A DNA stretch of 64,000 bases from Cyathus striatus (Eukaryota; Basidiomycota; Agaricomycetes; Agaricales; Nidulariaceae), in the NCBI GenBank assembly GCA_025738555.1, contig JAOVFP010000003.1, positions 3,472,001 to 3,536,000 on the forward strand, given 5' to 3'. Below, piece after piece: positions 10,821-22,472 of this stretch; position 1 is the first letter of the stretch, and the number at the start of each line of letters is the position of its first letter. Under the pieces are notes generated by a model. That model made no database searches. It had not been told where the DNA came from and saw only the letters and a list, made by a program, of their open reading frames with translations. The translations under genes were made by a program, and so were the position numbers.

Positions 10821-12677
10821 CTATATATCGGTGTAAACTTCCCGCTCGATACCATAATTGTGTTCCGTAAACTTCTCTTTCTTCCAGACTTCCAAACCCT
10901 CCCAAGGAGAAAGCAAGCCATGTTCTCGCTTCCTAAAATAAACAGCTGACTCATTTCCTAGTGAATACTTCCCTTCTACCTGCATATCTTGTTTATATGC
11001 ATTGACGAACATACACAATTTCCGGATAGCAGCAATGCGTCTATCGCTAATATGCGCTTCTCTACGTGCTTCCACAAAGTCTCTCAACCCCTTCTCCGTG
11101 ATTCCTGTCAGAAGATTGTAGTCGCACTCGAACACCTCTAGCTGCGGACAAACAATCTCGGAATATTCTTTTCCCCTAGGTGAGAGAAAAGACAACAGAT
11201 CGTCATTAATAACACCACCAAAGCGAGAAAAATGAGACAACTGTGTTGACCATCTATCATGGTTTACACTGCTCATGGTGACCTTCAAACTTTTTATGTA
11301 TGGTAGGTGTTGGAGGAATTGCAGCATTTCAGTAGATGTTGATAGCCAATATGGTGTATACAGTCCCAGTGAAAACCCATCCCCACCACCAACGGCACGC
11401 AGCACCGTCTTCAATATATTTTCAGCCAGCACAAAGAATCCGACTGAATGAAATCCTCCAAAGTCGAAATCAAAACATTGAATGGAGGGGAGATATAGGT
11501 GTTTCACGAATTCCAGGGCGTCCTTTGTTGGTGGTAGTGACAGGCTTAGCATCGTTAAATGGTGAAGTGGAATATCCCCCATGGGTTGTGACCATGCACT
11601 ATGGTTCAACATGGTTTCATTATCTGTGGGATAGTCATTACATGCTACTTTCAACCTTAATATCTTCAAGGCTAGGCAGTGACAAATAACTGCCGATGGA
11701 ATATCGGCCAATTTTATATCCCGGAGGTTGTCTGGATACAGATCCAAATTCAATTCGGTAAGTTTTCCCCAGACGTGTTTTGCGGTTGAATAAAAGTCTA
11801 CAGAGTGGATGGTAACGCCGATACCAATGTTAAGTGTAGCAGTGGTAACCTGTGAAGAAAGAAGGCCAGCAATATTGGTCCACTGTTGTGTAAATGGTGT
11901 TTCTACACCAGTAGAGCTAACAGTAATATGAAGGTGTTTTAACATTTTCAAGCATTCGCCTGTCAGACCAGGGCCATTCTTGAGCATAGAGTCGTTTAGA
12001 ACGTCCACGGTGACATACATGTCAATGTCGTACCAACGCTGGTGGTATGGTACTATAGCGTTGATAATGAAAGATGAATACCATTCCCGGCTGGGCTTAA
12101 TATCAACTTCTTCATCATGATAGGGATTGGCAGGGCTTTGATAAATGGATACAGATAGTGGGCATGCACCAGATCGCTCTAGCCACTCCTTTGTAGCAGC
12201 TTCGCGCTGATCGAGTTTGAGTCGCACTAGAGCGGTACGCTCTGAAATATAATTTGCAGGTGAAAGGTACCTTGCATCGATACTTGGAAAGACAATGTGA
12301 ATCGCTGCCCACAATCGAGGTGTCGAGTGAGCAATACTCCTCCAGGAGCTGCAGATTTGTGTTAACAACATAGGTGCTTCTGTAGCACTCATGCAGGGAT
12401 TGCAATCTGTTGGAAGACAAGCTAGAAAGACCTCCTCGAGGATATCACGACTGAGCCTCCGAACGGGTGATATCAAAGAGCGGTACTGTTCAACAAGGTC
12501 GAATATTTTCAGTCGTTTGACGTGCAGAAGTTCTAGCTGTCGCAGATGCTGGTCGATTTCGATATCAATGTCATGGACTTCTTTGGATGAGATCTCTAGG
12601 AACTCCTTGATTTGCCTTGCCTCGTCGGCTGAGGGAATATAGTTGCCACCGAGTTGGCGTTGGAGCGACGAATCCAT
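10821..12677 (-). CDS. F-box protein with leucine-rich C-terminal region
   Basis: A single exon encodes 618 aa from the ATG at 12677. An upstream in-frame ATG (12731) exists, but the two broken paralogues also begin at the equivalent of MDSSLQRQ, so I chose the inner start. After a helical heptad-like segment (residues about 35-60) comes the F-box (PVRRLSRDILEEVFLACLPT) followed by ICSSWRSIAHSTPRLWAAI, the usual Agaricomycete F-box-like form that binds Skp1 in SCF ubiquitin ligases. The rest, with periodic leucines, resembles an irregular LRR substrate-binding domain. Such genes are expanded and fast-evolving in these fungi. It is uninterrupted, with normal CpG content, unlike the copy at 53.6-55.5 kb. 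Confidence 0.88.
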   Translation of the reverse strand: MDSSLQRQLGGNYIPSADEARQIKEFLEISSKEVHDIDIEIDQHLRQLELLHVKRLKIFDLVEQYRSLISPVRRLSRDILEEVFLACLPTDCNPCMSATEAPMLLTQICSSWRSIAHSTPRLWAAIHIVFPSIDARYLSPANYISERTALVRLKLDQREAATKEWLERSGACPLSVSIYQSPANPYHDEEVDIKPSREWYSSFIINAIVPYHQRWYDIDMYVTVDVLNDSMLKNGPGLTGECLKMLKHLHITVSSTGVETPFTQQWTNIAGLLSSQVTTATLNIGIGVTIHSVDFYSTAKHVWGKLTELNLDLYPDNLRDIKLADIPSAVICHCLALKILRLKVACNDYPTDNETMLNHSAWSQPMGDIPLHHLTMLSLSLPPTKDALEFVKHLYLPSIQCFDFDFGGFHSVGFFVLAENILKTVLRAVGGGDGFSLGLYTPYWLSTSTEMLQFLQHLPYIKSLKVTMSSVNHDRWSTQLSHFSRFGGVINDDLLSFLSPRGKEYSEIVCPQLEVFECDYNLLTGITEKGLRDFVEARREAHISDRRIAAIRKLCMFVNAYKQDMQVEGKYSLGNESAVYFRKREHGLLSPWEGLEVWKKEKFTEHNYGIEREVYTDI

Positions 12678-12739
12678 GTCTAAGACCTGCAAGTTGGTGG
12701 ACGAAATAGGGTTCAATGGGCTCTTGAACATCGATAGAC

Positions 12740-15030
12740 TGCCACAAGATAGACGATTGACAGTGCTGTAAGGTGCTCAGCCTGGTGCTGTACTATGTGT
12801 ACTGCACTGCTATGAAGTTGATATAATCAGCGGACTGTTCACGTGTTATCCGCTGCCAGACTCTACCAGACTTCACTTCAGAAGCCTGCTATTTATATTA
12901 GCCGCCTAAATTTGAGGATATAACTCTCTTGAGGCAAACAGCAATAATAGAAGCGTAGATATAACGTTCACCTTCAGGAGAATAGTAAAACTTTCGCGCT
13001 AACGCAAAACCCACGAACAAGTGTATCCACCAGTACGACTGCATCCCTATCTATTCTGTCACCTATTACACAGAACCATTAGAGCGCGCCAGTCAGTACA
13101 AAAATAACCCGACAACTCCAGGAAACTTAAAGGTGGGCAGAATAAGCGAGAAGGGAAAGAGATCTCAACGCGGCGCAAGTCCCACCGTATTAAAAGTTCG
13201 TAAAGCTGTGGACGTCGTTAAGGATGGCGCTGGGCGGCAGTGAAGCATATCAATAGTATCATGTGGTGTGTTGCATCCAAAAAGACAGGTGGCATTGTAG
13301 GTGTCAGGTACGTCTAGAGCGAGACTAATTGAATGGAACGTGGGAGTTGAACTCATACATATAGGGTATCGGTCAACGAATATTCGTTATGCATATATGC
13401 GCCAACGGTTTAAGACAGTTAAACTCAATCGACACCGCGACACACTGGATGAGATGTAAAGTGTATACTGTCGATTACTGCGGAAACCAATCCCGTTAAC
13501 AAGAGTGGGCAGACCGAGTCGACATTTGATCATTTTCCATGGGAATTACAGTCTTTGAAGTTTGTGTGTTAACTGCGTACCACTATACATAATAGCCTAC
13601 AGGGGATTTGCAGAGGGTAAGATATGGAGATGAATGACGAAGAATACCAGTTCAGTATTAAGTAGCTGAATTTACTAGTCAGCACTCAAGACAGCCAGAA
13701 CGACAGTAGCGTTCAAAGATCCACAGTAATCTCCTCGATTAAGAGGAAAAGGTAGATGAGCCCATCTATAGCATAGGGCGAGGGCGAAGGGTGGTCTAGG
13801 AGTGTAGCTTCATAGGTGGCATACCTAAACTGCACAGTGATAGTAGAGTGTTCAGAAACGCTTCTACGTCGGCTTTGGTACAAGGAGAAGCAAGCCGAAT
13901 AGCGAGACCCATGTGGAAATGCTGAACACTGTGCAAGTAGTGTACTAGTGTACGGCGAAGTGCTCTGAATGGCAAGAGATTAACTGAGGCCGCTGAGCGT
14001 AGGGTGACCGCAGACATAGTGTTAGTGGAGAGAATCAGAAACACATCTACGCGCAGTTCGGTACAAATTACAATGGCTTGCCTTCAGCACACCATCCTAG
14101 TAAGCTATGTCTTCGGTAGTTTCAGCCTTGAAGAACGTAGATGTAGATATCTACAACAAAACAAGATATCAGAATGTGGACAACCGCGCCTTCCGTAGCT
14201 TCGGTATGGGAGGATGCACGTAGAGAGGTCGACAACTAAGAGAAGCATATCAAACGGCGGAACCCATCTACGACTGGGATTGGAGGGAACAACCGAACGA
14301 TGTGCGGATATTGAGCTATAGAGATGTATCCTGAGCGAGGCGAAGAGAGTGAGTGCGTTGTTGGAGGGTACAGAAAGATATCCTGTGCTAGTTGGGTCCT
14401 ATACCACGTCGTAGGAGACCTGAAGAACGAAAGTTTCTGCATGTGAATTCAAGTTAAGGTCGCTGTGGATAGATTACTATAAATGCGTACCCTTGAAAGT
14501 ACTCCCCCTTCACAGCCCTACAGCCCTCTAGTGAATCATTAATCCTCCGCGTTGGCCCCTACGCCAGCGATAGCTATCGGTAATAGCCACACATGGATAT
14601 GTGCGTCCTAACTCCAGAATTGAGGGAACTACTAGTATTCGTGTTTGGCAGATTTGTGAGTCGCGAGTGACTGGTTGTTATCCGGAGCGAGAAGCTGATC
14701 GCAAGTGAGGAAACCTGAATTTGTGAACGGCAGTTTTCGCAAGGGGATGCGCATGGGGCGGGGCTAGACAACCGTAGCACTTACTTGCACACGACAATAA
14801 CGAGTGTTTAACCGGAACGTCGATTGAGTCTACGAAGGTAGAGAGCAAAGGACCGTCCAGGCGAATCAAAAAGGGTGGACATAACCCTAACCCGATAAGT
14901 ATACGCCACGCCTAGCGTGTGCCGGAACCGTATGCCTCGCATTTTTGGTTTCCTTAGGCGACCAAACGTCCTGATTAAAAACTGATTAAGAAAGAGATGC
15001 ACAAAGATTACGAAGCCGATATTTTGCTAA
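12740..15030. other. Gene-poor stretch, no gene supported
   Basis: Only short frames without recognisable domains. A minus-strand frame at 13165-13356 has a Cys/His pattern (CLFGCNTPHDTIDMLHC) that loosely recalls the zinc-finger end of LINE reverse transcriptases, but it is too short to call. Base composition is ordinary and CpG is present. Confidence 0.5.
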
Positions 15031-15032
15031 CA

Positions 15033-16110
15033 TTAAAATACATATCGTATCAGCACCAAGACTTGCACGGCGTACAGATATAGTATCACAGCCACCCGAG
15101 AAGATTCTCTCAACCCCAACAGCTGAACCTGTAGATTATATTTAGGAGTGCTTTCATAAATAATATTGAGCATACACGCACCGGGGATGGATAGAATATT
15201 CATTGCAAGGTAATAGAGATTCGGAAATTGAGCACGATGTCCTACCCACCATTCAAGTGGTTTGCATAGACTAAAGTTCTCGGGTTGAAGTTTAAAATAA
15301 GCTTCTAATTCGTCAACAACAAGACGCTCCTTTCGAGAATAGCACACAGTGAAATCAAACTCCAAACCAGTAGAATTAGCAGGTTCGATTGGGATACTCC
15401 TACTCTTCCCATTTTCTGTATTCAATAAACTAATTTTTTTACTCGCACTTCAACGATCAAATTGATTAAATGTAACACAAAGTAGATGCCAAGATATGCA
15501 TTTGTAATATGGTATAGAATGATGTACTAATAGAAACTATACATCATGTACCTTTATTCAGATGAGAACATGAATACTGCAGAGGCATGTAGAGAACTGG
15601 TTACAATCGATACTTACTCGAATGAGTTTGCTCAAATCGACAATTCCTACACATTCTCCTATAACAAAGTTTGTTGGAGCATTACTTTTATTCCTAATTC
15701 AATTAAATATTTACTACTTACATTCCAAGCGATAAATTTATACTCATAGTATGAGTTATTCATAACACTCCATAATACATCTACCAAGCTTATATCAATA
15801 ATCAGTGAACGTAGTAATTACCAGCACACAAACAGTCCAGAGGCGTGTATATAAATGGTAATAACCCACGTACCGCATGATGAGCCACTAAGTTCAGCGG
15901 AGGTAGATTGGAACTTTCCGGCATAAAAACAATTGAAGTGCAATTGTAACAGCCGTTTTGCCTTGTTCACGTCTTCCATAAGTGTTCTATCATCTTCGTA
16001 ATCCTCCAACAGCCCTTGATATGATATCCTTGGATCTTAGACTTGTTATGTATTATTAAAATAACAGGAGACATACGCGCTGCCCAAATATAATATGGAG
16101 AATTATCAAA
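15033..16110 (-). pseudogene. hAT transposase remnant (C-terminal part)
   Basis: Two blocks remain on the minus strand. Around 16040-15900 the sequence reads DPRISYQGLLEDYEDD and then a helix typical of the region before the dimerisation domain, preceded by YYIWAA. Around 15425-15170 it reads ELEAYFKLQ, PLEWWVGHRAQFPNLYYLAM and ILSIPGAC, which is the hAT dimerisation domain (the LxWW...FPxL...A...LxIPxS signature). The expected SxERxFS that should follow is lost by a frame change, and about 400 nt of unrelated AT-rich sequence splits the blocks. It is not functional. Confidence 0.75.
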
Positions 16111-16269
16111 GTGATAATAATAATCACTAAGCTAGAGCGAACGGGGATGTAGGTGAGTGGAGAAAGCAAGCAGAACGCGTATGGACGCGTCAACGTTGCG
16201 TGATGCGTGATTACGCAATCTGATTTGTCTTGATATGTCGAATAATTCGAGAATCGCTGTCACACAGTT

Positions 16270-16463
16270 CAGCTCCGAGAGGCTTATCTACCGTATGACC
16301 GTAAACGGCCGTCACACGGCCGTATTCATACGGGAAACATACGGTCAACGGTATGGTCCAATCCGTACCGTATAGAACTACTGAAAAACCTCACCTGGAC
16401 GGTATGGCCCGGTAAATACGGTAGCCCGTATAGCCGTATTATACGGTACGGTGTACAGCCCTA
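16270..16463. mobile_element. CGTA-palindrome-rich terminal region of a hAT-like element
   Basis: Dense inverted copies of ACGGCCGT, CCGTAT and ATACGG end in TACGGTACGGTGTACAGCCC at 16444-16461. Read on the minus strand this starts TAGGGCTGTACACCGTACCG, a hAT-like terminus, and it lies on the same side as the 5' end of the transposase remnant. The other end was not found. It stops about 140 bp before the start codon of NLR copy 1. Confidence 0.5.
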
Positions 16464-16603
16464 TTATCAGCGCGTGATGCAGGCCTGTGCATGGGTTTAT
16501 AATGACAGCACAGCAACATCGGCATGTTTCTCCCCCCCCCGCTCTGTGAACCTCAAGATTCTAAGCTCGTACCTACAAACTTGACAATAAGCAATTTGAA
16601 CCA

Positions 16604-19600
16604 ATGGCTACCATATCTGCATCAAGCACTGAAATGCTCAAAAATGTACATAATCTAACCCTTCAAAATTCAAATTTCACTGCTGCTGGTCGAGATGTTA
16701 TTACCAATATTAATGATGGCAACAAAAATGAAATTGTACTAAAGCTTGGTTTACTAAAGCCAGTATCTCATGATCATTATTATGTTCCTTCTTGCATGGA
16801 AGGCACCAGAAAGAGCTTGTTTGACAAGATTGATAAATGGCTTCTTGACTTTGGTATGTGTAATCTGTAATACAGAGCTATCTTATATATACAACTATTC
16901 TCACTATTAGATGAATCAACACCAAATATAATGTGGATTACTGGGTATCCTGGAAGTGGGAAATCAGCTATTGCATCTAGTTTGGTTTCCAAGCTCTCTG
17001 GCACTCAAAGACTCTGTGGCTACCACTTTTTCAAAAGGGATGATGTAGTTCTTGGTGATCCCTGTACTATTTGGCGAACCACAGCAGCAAATATAGCTTC
17101 TAATCACACTGTGATTGCTGAAGCAATGGCAAAAAAGTTGGATAATACTTTTAGAATTCAAGATATTAAATGGCACTTTGATAATCTTATTTCCATGAGC
17201 TTCATTGAATATCTGAACCAACTACACAATCCAGTTGTTATTGTTGATGCATTGGATGAATGCAGAACTTCAGATGATAAGCATATTTTCATGAACACAT
17301 TATCCTCCTGGCCAAAATTGTCAAAAAGGTGTAAACTTATAATTACAGGAAGGTCTGGTTCAAAGCCAATAGGACTGGATAATACCAAAATATGTATTGA
17401 TTATGAGTTAGAAATAGGTTCAAGTGCAGAATCAGAAATTAACAAAGATATAATATTTTATATAAAAAGAAGATTTGAAGAATCTTACTCTTGGTTGAAC
17501 TGGAAACCAAGTGGTGAGGCTTTGAATGCAATGGCAGAAAAAGCTTCTGGATTGTTCATTTGGGCCTACACTGCTATTAAATTTATTACTTTAAATCAAC
17601 AAGGCATGATATCTCCAAAGAAAAAGCTGAGAAAAATCATGGAAAATCAAGAAGAGAGTACAGTATCTGGAATTGACAAGTTGTATATTCAAATTCTTAA
17701 AATTTCATTTGAAGCCTGGAGTGAAATAGACAAACTAACTGCTCAGAATGTTTTGGGTTTAATAATACTTGCAAAAGTGCCATTAACCATAAATGATATA
17801 TGTCACTTCATTTGTGAAGATGAAGATGAAGATCTTGAAGATGATATTCAAGTTATTCTGAGATGTTTACAGCCAGTGGTGTCCACAAATGGTGGGAATG
17901 TGACTACAAGACATTTGTCATTTGTTGAATTCTTAACAGAAAGATGCAATATGGAGCAGTACAAAATCAATAAAACAGCATATAGCATTAAAATGCAGAC
18001 AAAAATATATAAAATTTTAAATAAAGAATTAAAGTTCAATATTTGTAATTTAGAAACATCATATAAGGAAAACCAAGACATAGAAAATTTATCTGAAAAG
18101 ATTGAGCATTACATACCAAGTTATTTACAATATTGCTGCATCTATTGGGTTTCACATGAGATAGACATTAAAAGTCAAGAATATGATACAGAAAGAATAA
18201 ATGAGCTAACAGAATTCTTATATCAAAAATTTCTATATTGGCTTGAAGTCATGAGCCTGCTACATAAAATACCTGAGGCTTTGGGTCTACTTAAAGTATT
18301 GAAAGGTTGTCAGAATGTAAGTACAATAAATAAAAAATAGCTTCAATTGGATACTGAAATTAGTATATACAGCATGACAAAATAATTGAAGAGTTTATTA
18401 TTGAAGCAATTCAATTTATATTACATTTCAATGTTCCAATAACAACAAGTGCACCACATATTTATCTTTCAGCATTGCCATTTACTCCGAAAAAATCAGT
18501 TATTTATGATAAATATCATAAAATATTTGAAAATATTATTTTCAGATGGAGTGACATGAATGAAGATTGGAGATATATAAGAAGTGAAGTTTACCATCAT
18601 ACATCACCAGTAACAAGTTTGGCTATTTCTTCTAATGGAAGGCAAATTAGTGTTGGATATGGGAATTCCACAGTTAGTATATGGGACACCAGAACTGGAA
18701 AAAAGATTGCTGGCCCATTTGAAGGCCACATACATCCAGTTGTGTCAGTAGCATTTTCTCCAGATGGAAAGCAAGTGGTATCAGGCTCAAATGATAAAAC
18801 TGTGAGAATATGGGATGTGCAGAGTGGAACAATTGCTGCTGGTCCATTTTATGGCCACACAAGTCAGGTCACATCAGTAGCATTTTCTCCAGATGGAAAG
18901 CAAGTGGTATCAGGCTCACATGATCATACTGTGAGAATATGGGATGTGGAAAGTGGAACAATTGCTACTAGTTTATTTGAAGGTCACACAGCTTCAGTCA
19001 CATCAGTAGCATTTTCTCCAGATGGAAAGCAAGTGGTATCAGGCTCAGATGATAAAACTGTGAGAATATGGAATGTAGAGAGGGGAACAATTGCTGCTGG
19101 TCCATTTGAAGGTCACACAAGTTGGGTCACATCAGTAGCATTTTCTCCAGATGGAAAGCAAGTGGTATCAGGCTCAGGTGATAAAACTGTGAGAATATGG
19201 GATGTGCAGAGTGGAACAATTGCTGCTGGTCCATTTGAAGGTCACACAAGTACAGTCACATCAGTAGCATTTTCTCCAGATGGAAAGAAAGTGGTATCAG
19301 GTTCATATGATCAAACTGTGAGAATATGGGATGTACAGGGTGGAACAGTTGCTGCTGGTCCATTTTATGGCCACACAGATTCAGTCACATCAGTAGCATT
19401 TTCTCCAAATAGAAAGCAGGTGGTATCAGGTTCAATTGATCAAACTGTGAGAATATGGAATGTGGAGAGTGAAACAATTGCTGCTGGTCCATTTGATGAC
19501 CACAAAGGTCCAGTCACATCAGTAGCATTTTCTCCAGATGGAAAGCAAGTGGTATCAGGTTCATATGATCAAACTGTGAGAATATGGAATGTGCAGAGTG

Positions 19601-20681
19601 GAACAATTGCTGCTGGTCCATTTTATGGCCACACAAATAGGGTCACATCAGTAGCATTTTCTCCAGATGGAAAGCAAGTGGTATCAGGTTCAAATGATAA
19701 AACTGTGAGAATATGGGATGTGCAGGGTGGAACAATTGCTGCTGGTCCATTTGAAGGTCACACAGATTTGATCACATCAGTAGCATTTTCTCCAGATGGA
19801 AAGCAAGTGGTATCAGGTTCATATGATCATACTGTGAGAATATGGGATGTGGAGAGTGGAATAATTGCTGCTGGTCCATTTTATGGCCACACACGTCCAG
19901 TCACACCAGTAGCATTTTCTCCAGATGGAAAGCAAGTGGTATCAGGCTCAAATGATCAAACTGTTAGAATATGGGATGTGAAAAGTGGAAAAATTGCTGC
20001 TGGTCCATTTTATGGCCACACACGTCCAGTCACATCAGTAGCATTTTCTCCAAATGGAAAGCAGATGGTATCAGGGTCAGCTGATCAAACTGTAAGAATA
20101 TGGGATGTGGAGAGTGGAACAATTACTGCTGGTCCATTTAATGGCCACACACGTCCAGTCACATCAGTAGCATTTTCTCCATATGGAAAGCAAGTGGTAT
20201 CAGGTTCATGGGATCAAACTGTGAGAATATGGGATGTGGAGAGTGGAACAGTTGCTGCTAATCCATTTGATGGCCACACAGATCTAATCAGATCAGTAGC
20301 ATTTTCTCCAGATGGAATGCAAGTGGTATCAGGCCTACAGGATATTCAAAAGTTGCAGTTGAAATCAGGTGTGTAATTTTTGTGGTTAATAAGTGTGATT
20401 TGTTAAAATATCAGATTTTCTGTTATACAGGTCATCTTAGCAATTTACTGTCACTTGGAGGGCCTTCAATTTATAATTCATGTCGTAAAAATGGCTGGAC
20501 TATAGATAAGTCAGGCAATTTACTTTTCTGGGTTCCTGACTATTTAAGGTATGGTTTGTGTGACTTTGATACCATCTTGATTATAGGTCCATCAATTTCA
20601 TGCAGGTTAGATCTTTCTAAATTCTGTCATGGGTCATATTGGATATGTTGTATTACTTCCTCTGTAATATTGTTTTCTTAA
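16604..20681 (+). CDS. NACHT-WD40 NLR-like protein, copy 1 (intact)
   Basis: Four exons, 16604-16853, 16911-18316, 18373-20368 and 20431-20681, are in phase throughout and give 1300 aa. Residues 1-83 form a short N-terminal region without a known effector domain (TAAGRDVITNIND, then VSHDHYYVPSCMEGTR). The NACHT NTPase follows, with Walker A GYPGSGKS (95-102) and Walker B VVIVDALDE (about 192-200). After a helical region to about 625 come 14 WD40 repeats of 43 residues, then an Agaricomycete NLR tail (LLFWVPDYL, LDLSKFCHGSYW). Fungal NACHT-WD40 proteins such as Podospora HET-E act in non-self recognition and cell death. Here the repeats are near identical but differ at the positions after GHT and inside GSxDx. 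The coding sequence is almost free of CpG. Confidence 0.93.
18600..20360 (+). repeat. 129-bp tandem repeats encoding 14 WD40 units
   Basis: Consensus VTSVAFSPDGKQVVSGS then xDxTVRIWDV and SGTIAAGPF. Most units are near identical in DNA as well as protein, which points to ongoing exchange among units. The first (SLAISSNGRQISVGY) and last (GLQDIQKLQL) are divergent caps. Confidence 0.9.
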
Positions 20682-21694
20682 CTGTGCTTAGTAATATATT
20701 TTCACAACATATAGCACACCCCCTCTTTATTATGTGAATTCATTTAAATAACATGTTGACTTCATAAAATTTATTAATTTATTAGAGCTACCACTTTACA
20801 CAAAAGTATGGTAAAATAATAAATGACATGAACATTGTGATAGTTATATTTAATTTGCATTCATCTATATATAACTAAATATTGTTATCTAATCATGTTA
20901 TTATATCATGTAATGAAATTTTTATCAAGAGATGACTCCCAGTGAAATATTGCACTGTAATGGTCTGCATAACATCTGTATAAATGTGCATAAGTGTTAG
21001 CCAAAATGATCATAAAAATGTAGTGTTTCATGATTGCCTATCTCTCATGTAACTACTATATGTCCAACATGATAATTATGATGATCATGTGATCATATGC
21101 AATCATTGGCTTATTATTTAGATTAATTGTGAATGGTTAGAGTGATCATAAGTGATCATTAGTTAATTTAAAGGGAATATTACTATGGTAAGTCTATTAG
21201 TATTATATTATAGTGATCATATGCAATCATTGGCCTATTATTTAGGTGATTTGTGAATATTTAGGGTTGTCATATGTAATCATTAGTTAATTTACATTGA
21301 ATATTACTACTGTAGATCTATTATAATATGGTAATATATATGGTCATTAGACTATTAGTTAGATTAATAGTGAATGGTTAGGATTATCATAAGTGATAAT
21401 ATGTGATTATTAGCTTACAGCTTATTATTTAGGTTATTTGTGATATATTTCTTACTAGGTAGCTGCATTGTGAATTATTTGCATGATAATATTTGATACA
21501 TATTTGTTTAACAATATTCTGTAATATTACTTATCAATATGATTATTATAGTGATCTTATAAAATCTTCAGCTAATTATTTCATGATTGATCACTAGTAC
21601 TGATAGCCAAGACCTGGATACTAGGTAATATTATTCAGGTATTTATTGTCATATCTCAATGCATGCACAAGCTACAAGGAAGTGCAGTACTTTG
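20682..21694. other. NLR 3' flank and AT-rich direct repeats
   Basis: The first 150 bp match the 3' flanks of copies 2 and 3 (ACATGTTGACTTCA). From about 21080 to 21440 an AT-rich block repeats at roughly 130 bp (GTGATCATATGCAATCATTGGC at about 21086 and 21213) with many TGATCA palindromes. No gene. Confidence 0.6.
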
Positions 21695-21974
21695 CACTCC
21701 CCCCCCCCCCTTCACCATGAATTCACATGAATATCAGCTATTTGACATAAAATTCACATGAAATTCACCTGAAATTACATGAACTTCATGTGATTTTAAA
21801 TATTTTCTAAAAAGCATAGGTTCATGAACTTTCATTTATTTTAGGTGAAATTAAAGTGAAAATATAGTGAAATTCATTTAAAAACATGGAGAAAATGAAT
21901 TTATTTATTGATTATGTGACTAATTTACATATTACAAAGCAACAATAGTATTATATAATGTCCCCCAATTTCCT

Positions 21975-22440
21975 GCCCTTGTACTCAATGTCCCATTCCT
22001 TGCTTTCCCATGCCTCCCACCCCTCTGCTCACTGTGTGCTTCATCCTGCTTGTTATCCTGCCCCTCTGCTTGCTGCATGCCCCATCCCACTCACTATCCC
22101 CACCCTTCCACTTGCTATGCACCCCATCCTGCTTGTTACCCTGCCCCTCTGCTCACTATCCCACCTTTCCACTCACTATCCTGCCCCTCTGCTTGCTATT
22201 CCACTCCCTGTGCTCATTGTGTGCCCTAATGCACTCATCATCCTGCCTCTCCCGCCCTGCCATCCTGCCCCTCACACTCTCATTGTTGCTGTATTTGTTC
22301 TTGATGGAAAAAGAGGAGGAGAGAGAGAGTGAAATAGAGGAGGAGAGAGGGTAGGGGGATCAAAGAGTGGAAGGGAGGGAGGAGACAGGGGGGAGAGAGA
22401 GGGAGGAGAGGGAGGGGAGAAGGGAGTGAATGATGATGAT
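21975..22440. repeat. Polypyrimidine then polypurine block
   Basis: From 21975 to 22270 runs an irregular repeat of about 25 nt (CATCCTGCCCCTCTGCTTGCT). From 22305 to 22440 the same strand turns to GA-rich sequence (GGAGGAGAGAGAG). Strand asymmetry flips at about 22290, so the two halves could fold back on each other. Confidence 0.6.
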
Positions 22441-22472
22441 GTGGCAAGAAGCAAGAATCAACAATGGTGTGA

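Noticed and set aside
14880..14895. AACCCTAACCC as interstitial telomere
   Set aside because: A single two-unit occurrence is expected by chance.
21958..22354. Two 114-124 aa frames in the pyrimidine-rich block
   Set aside because: Low-complexity Leu/Pro/Ser translation of a simple repeat.
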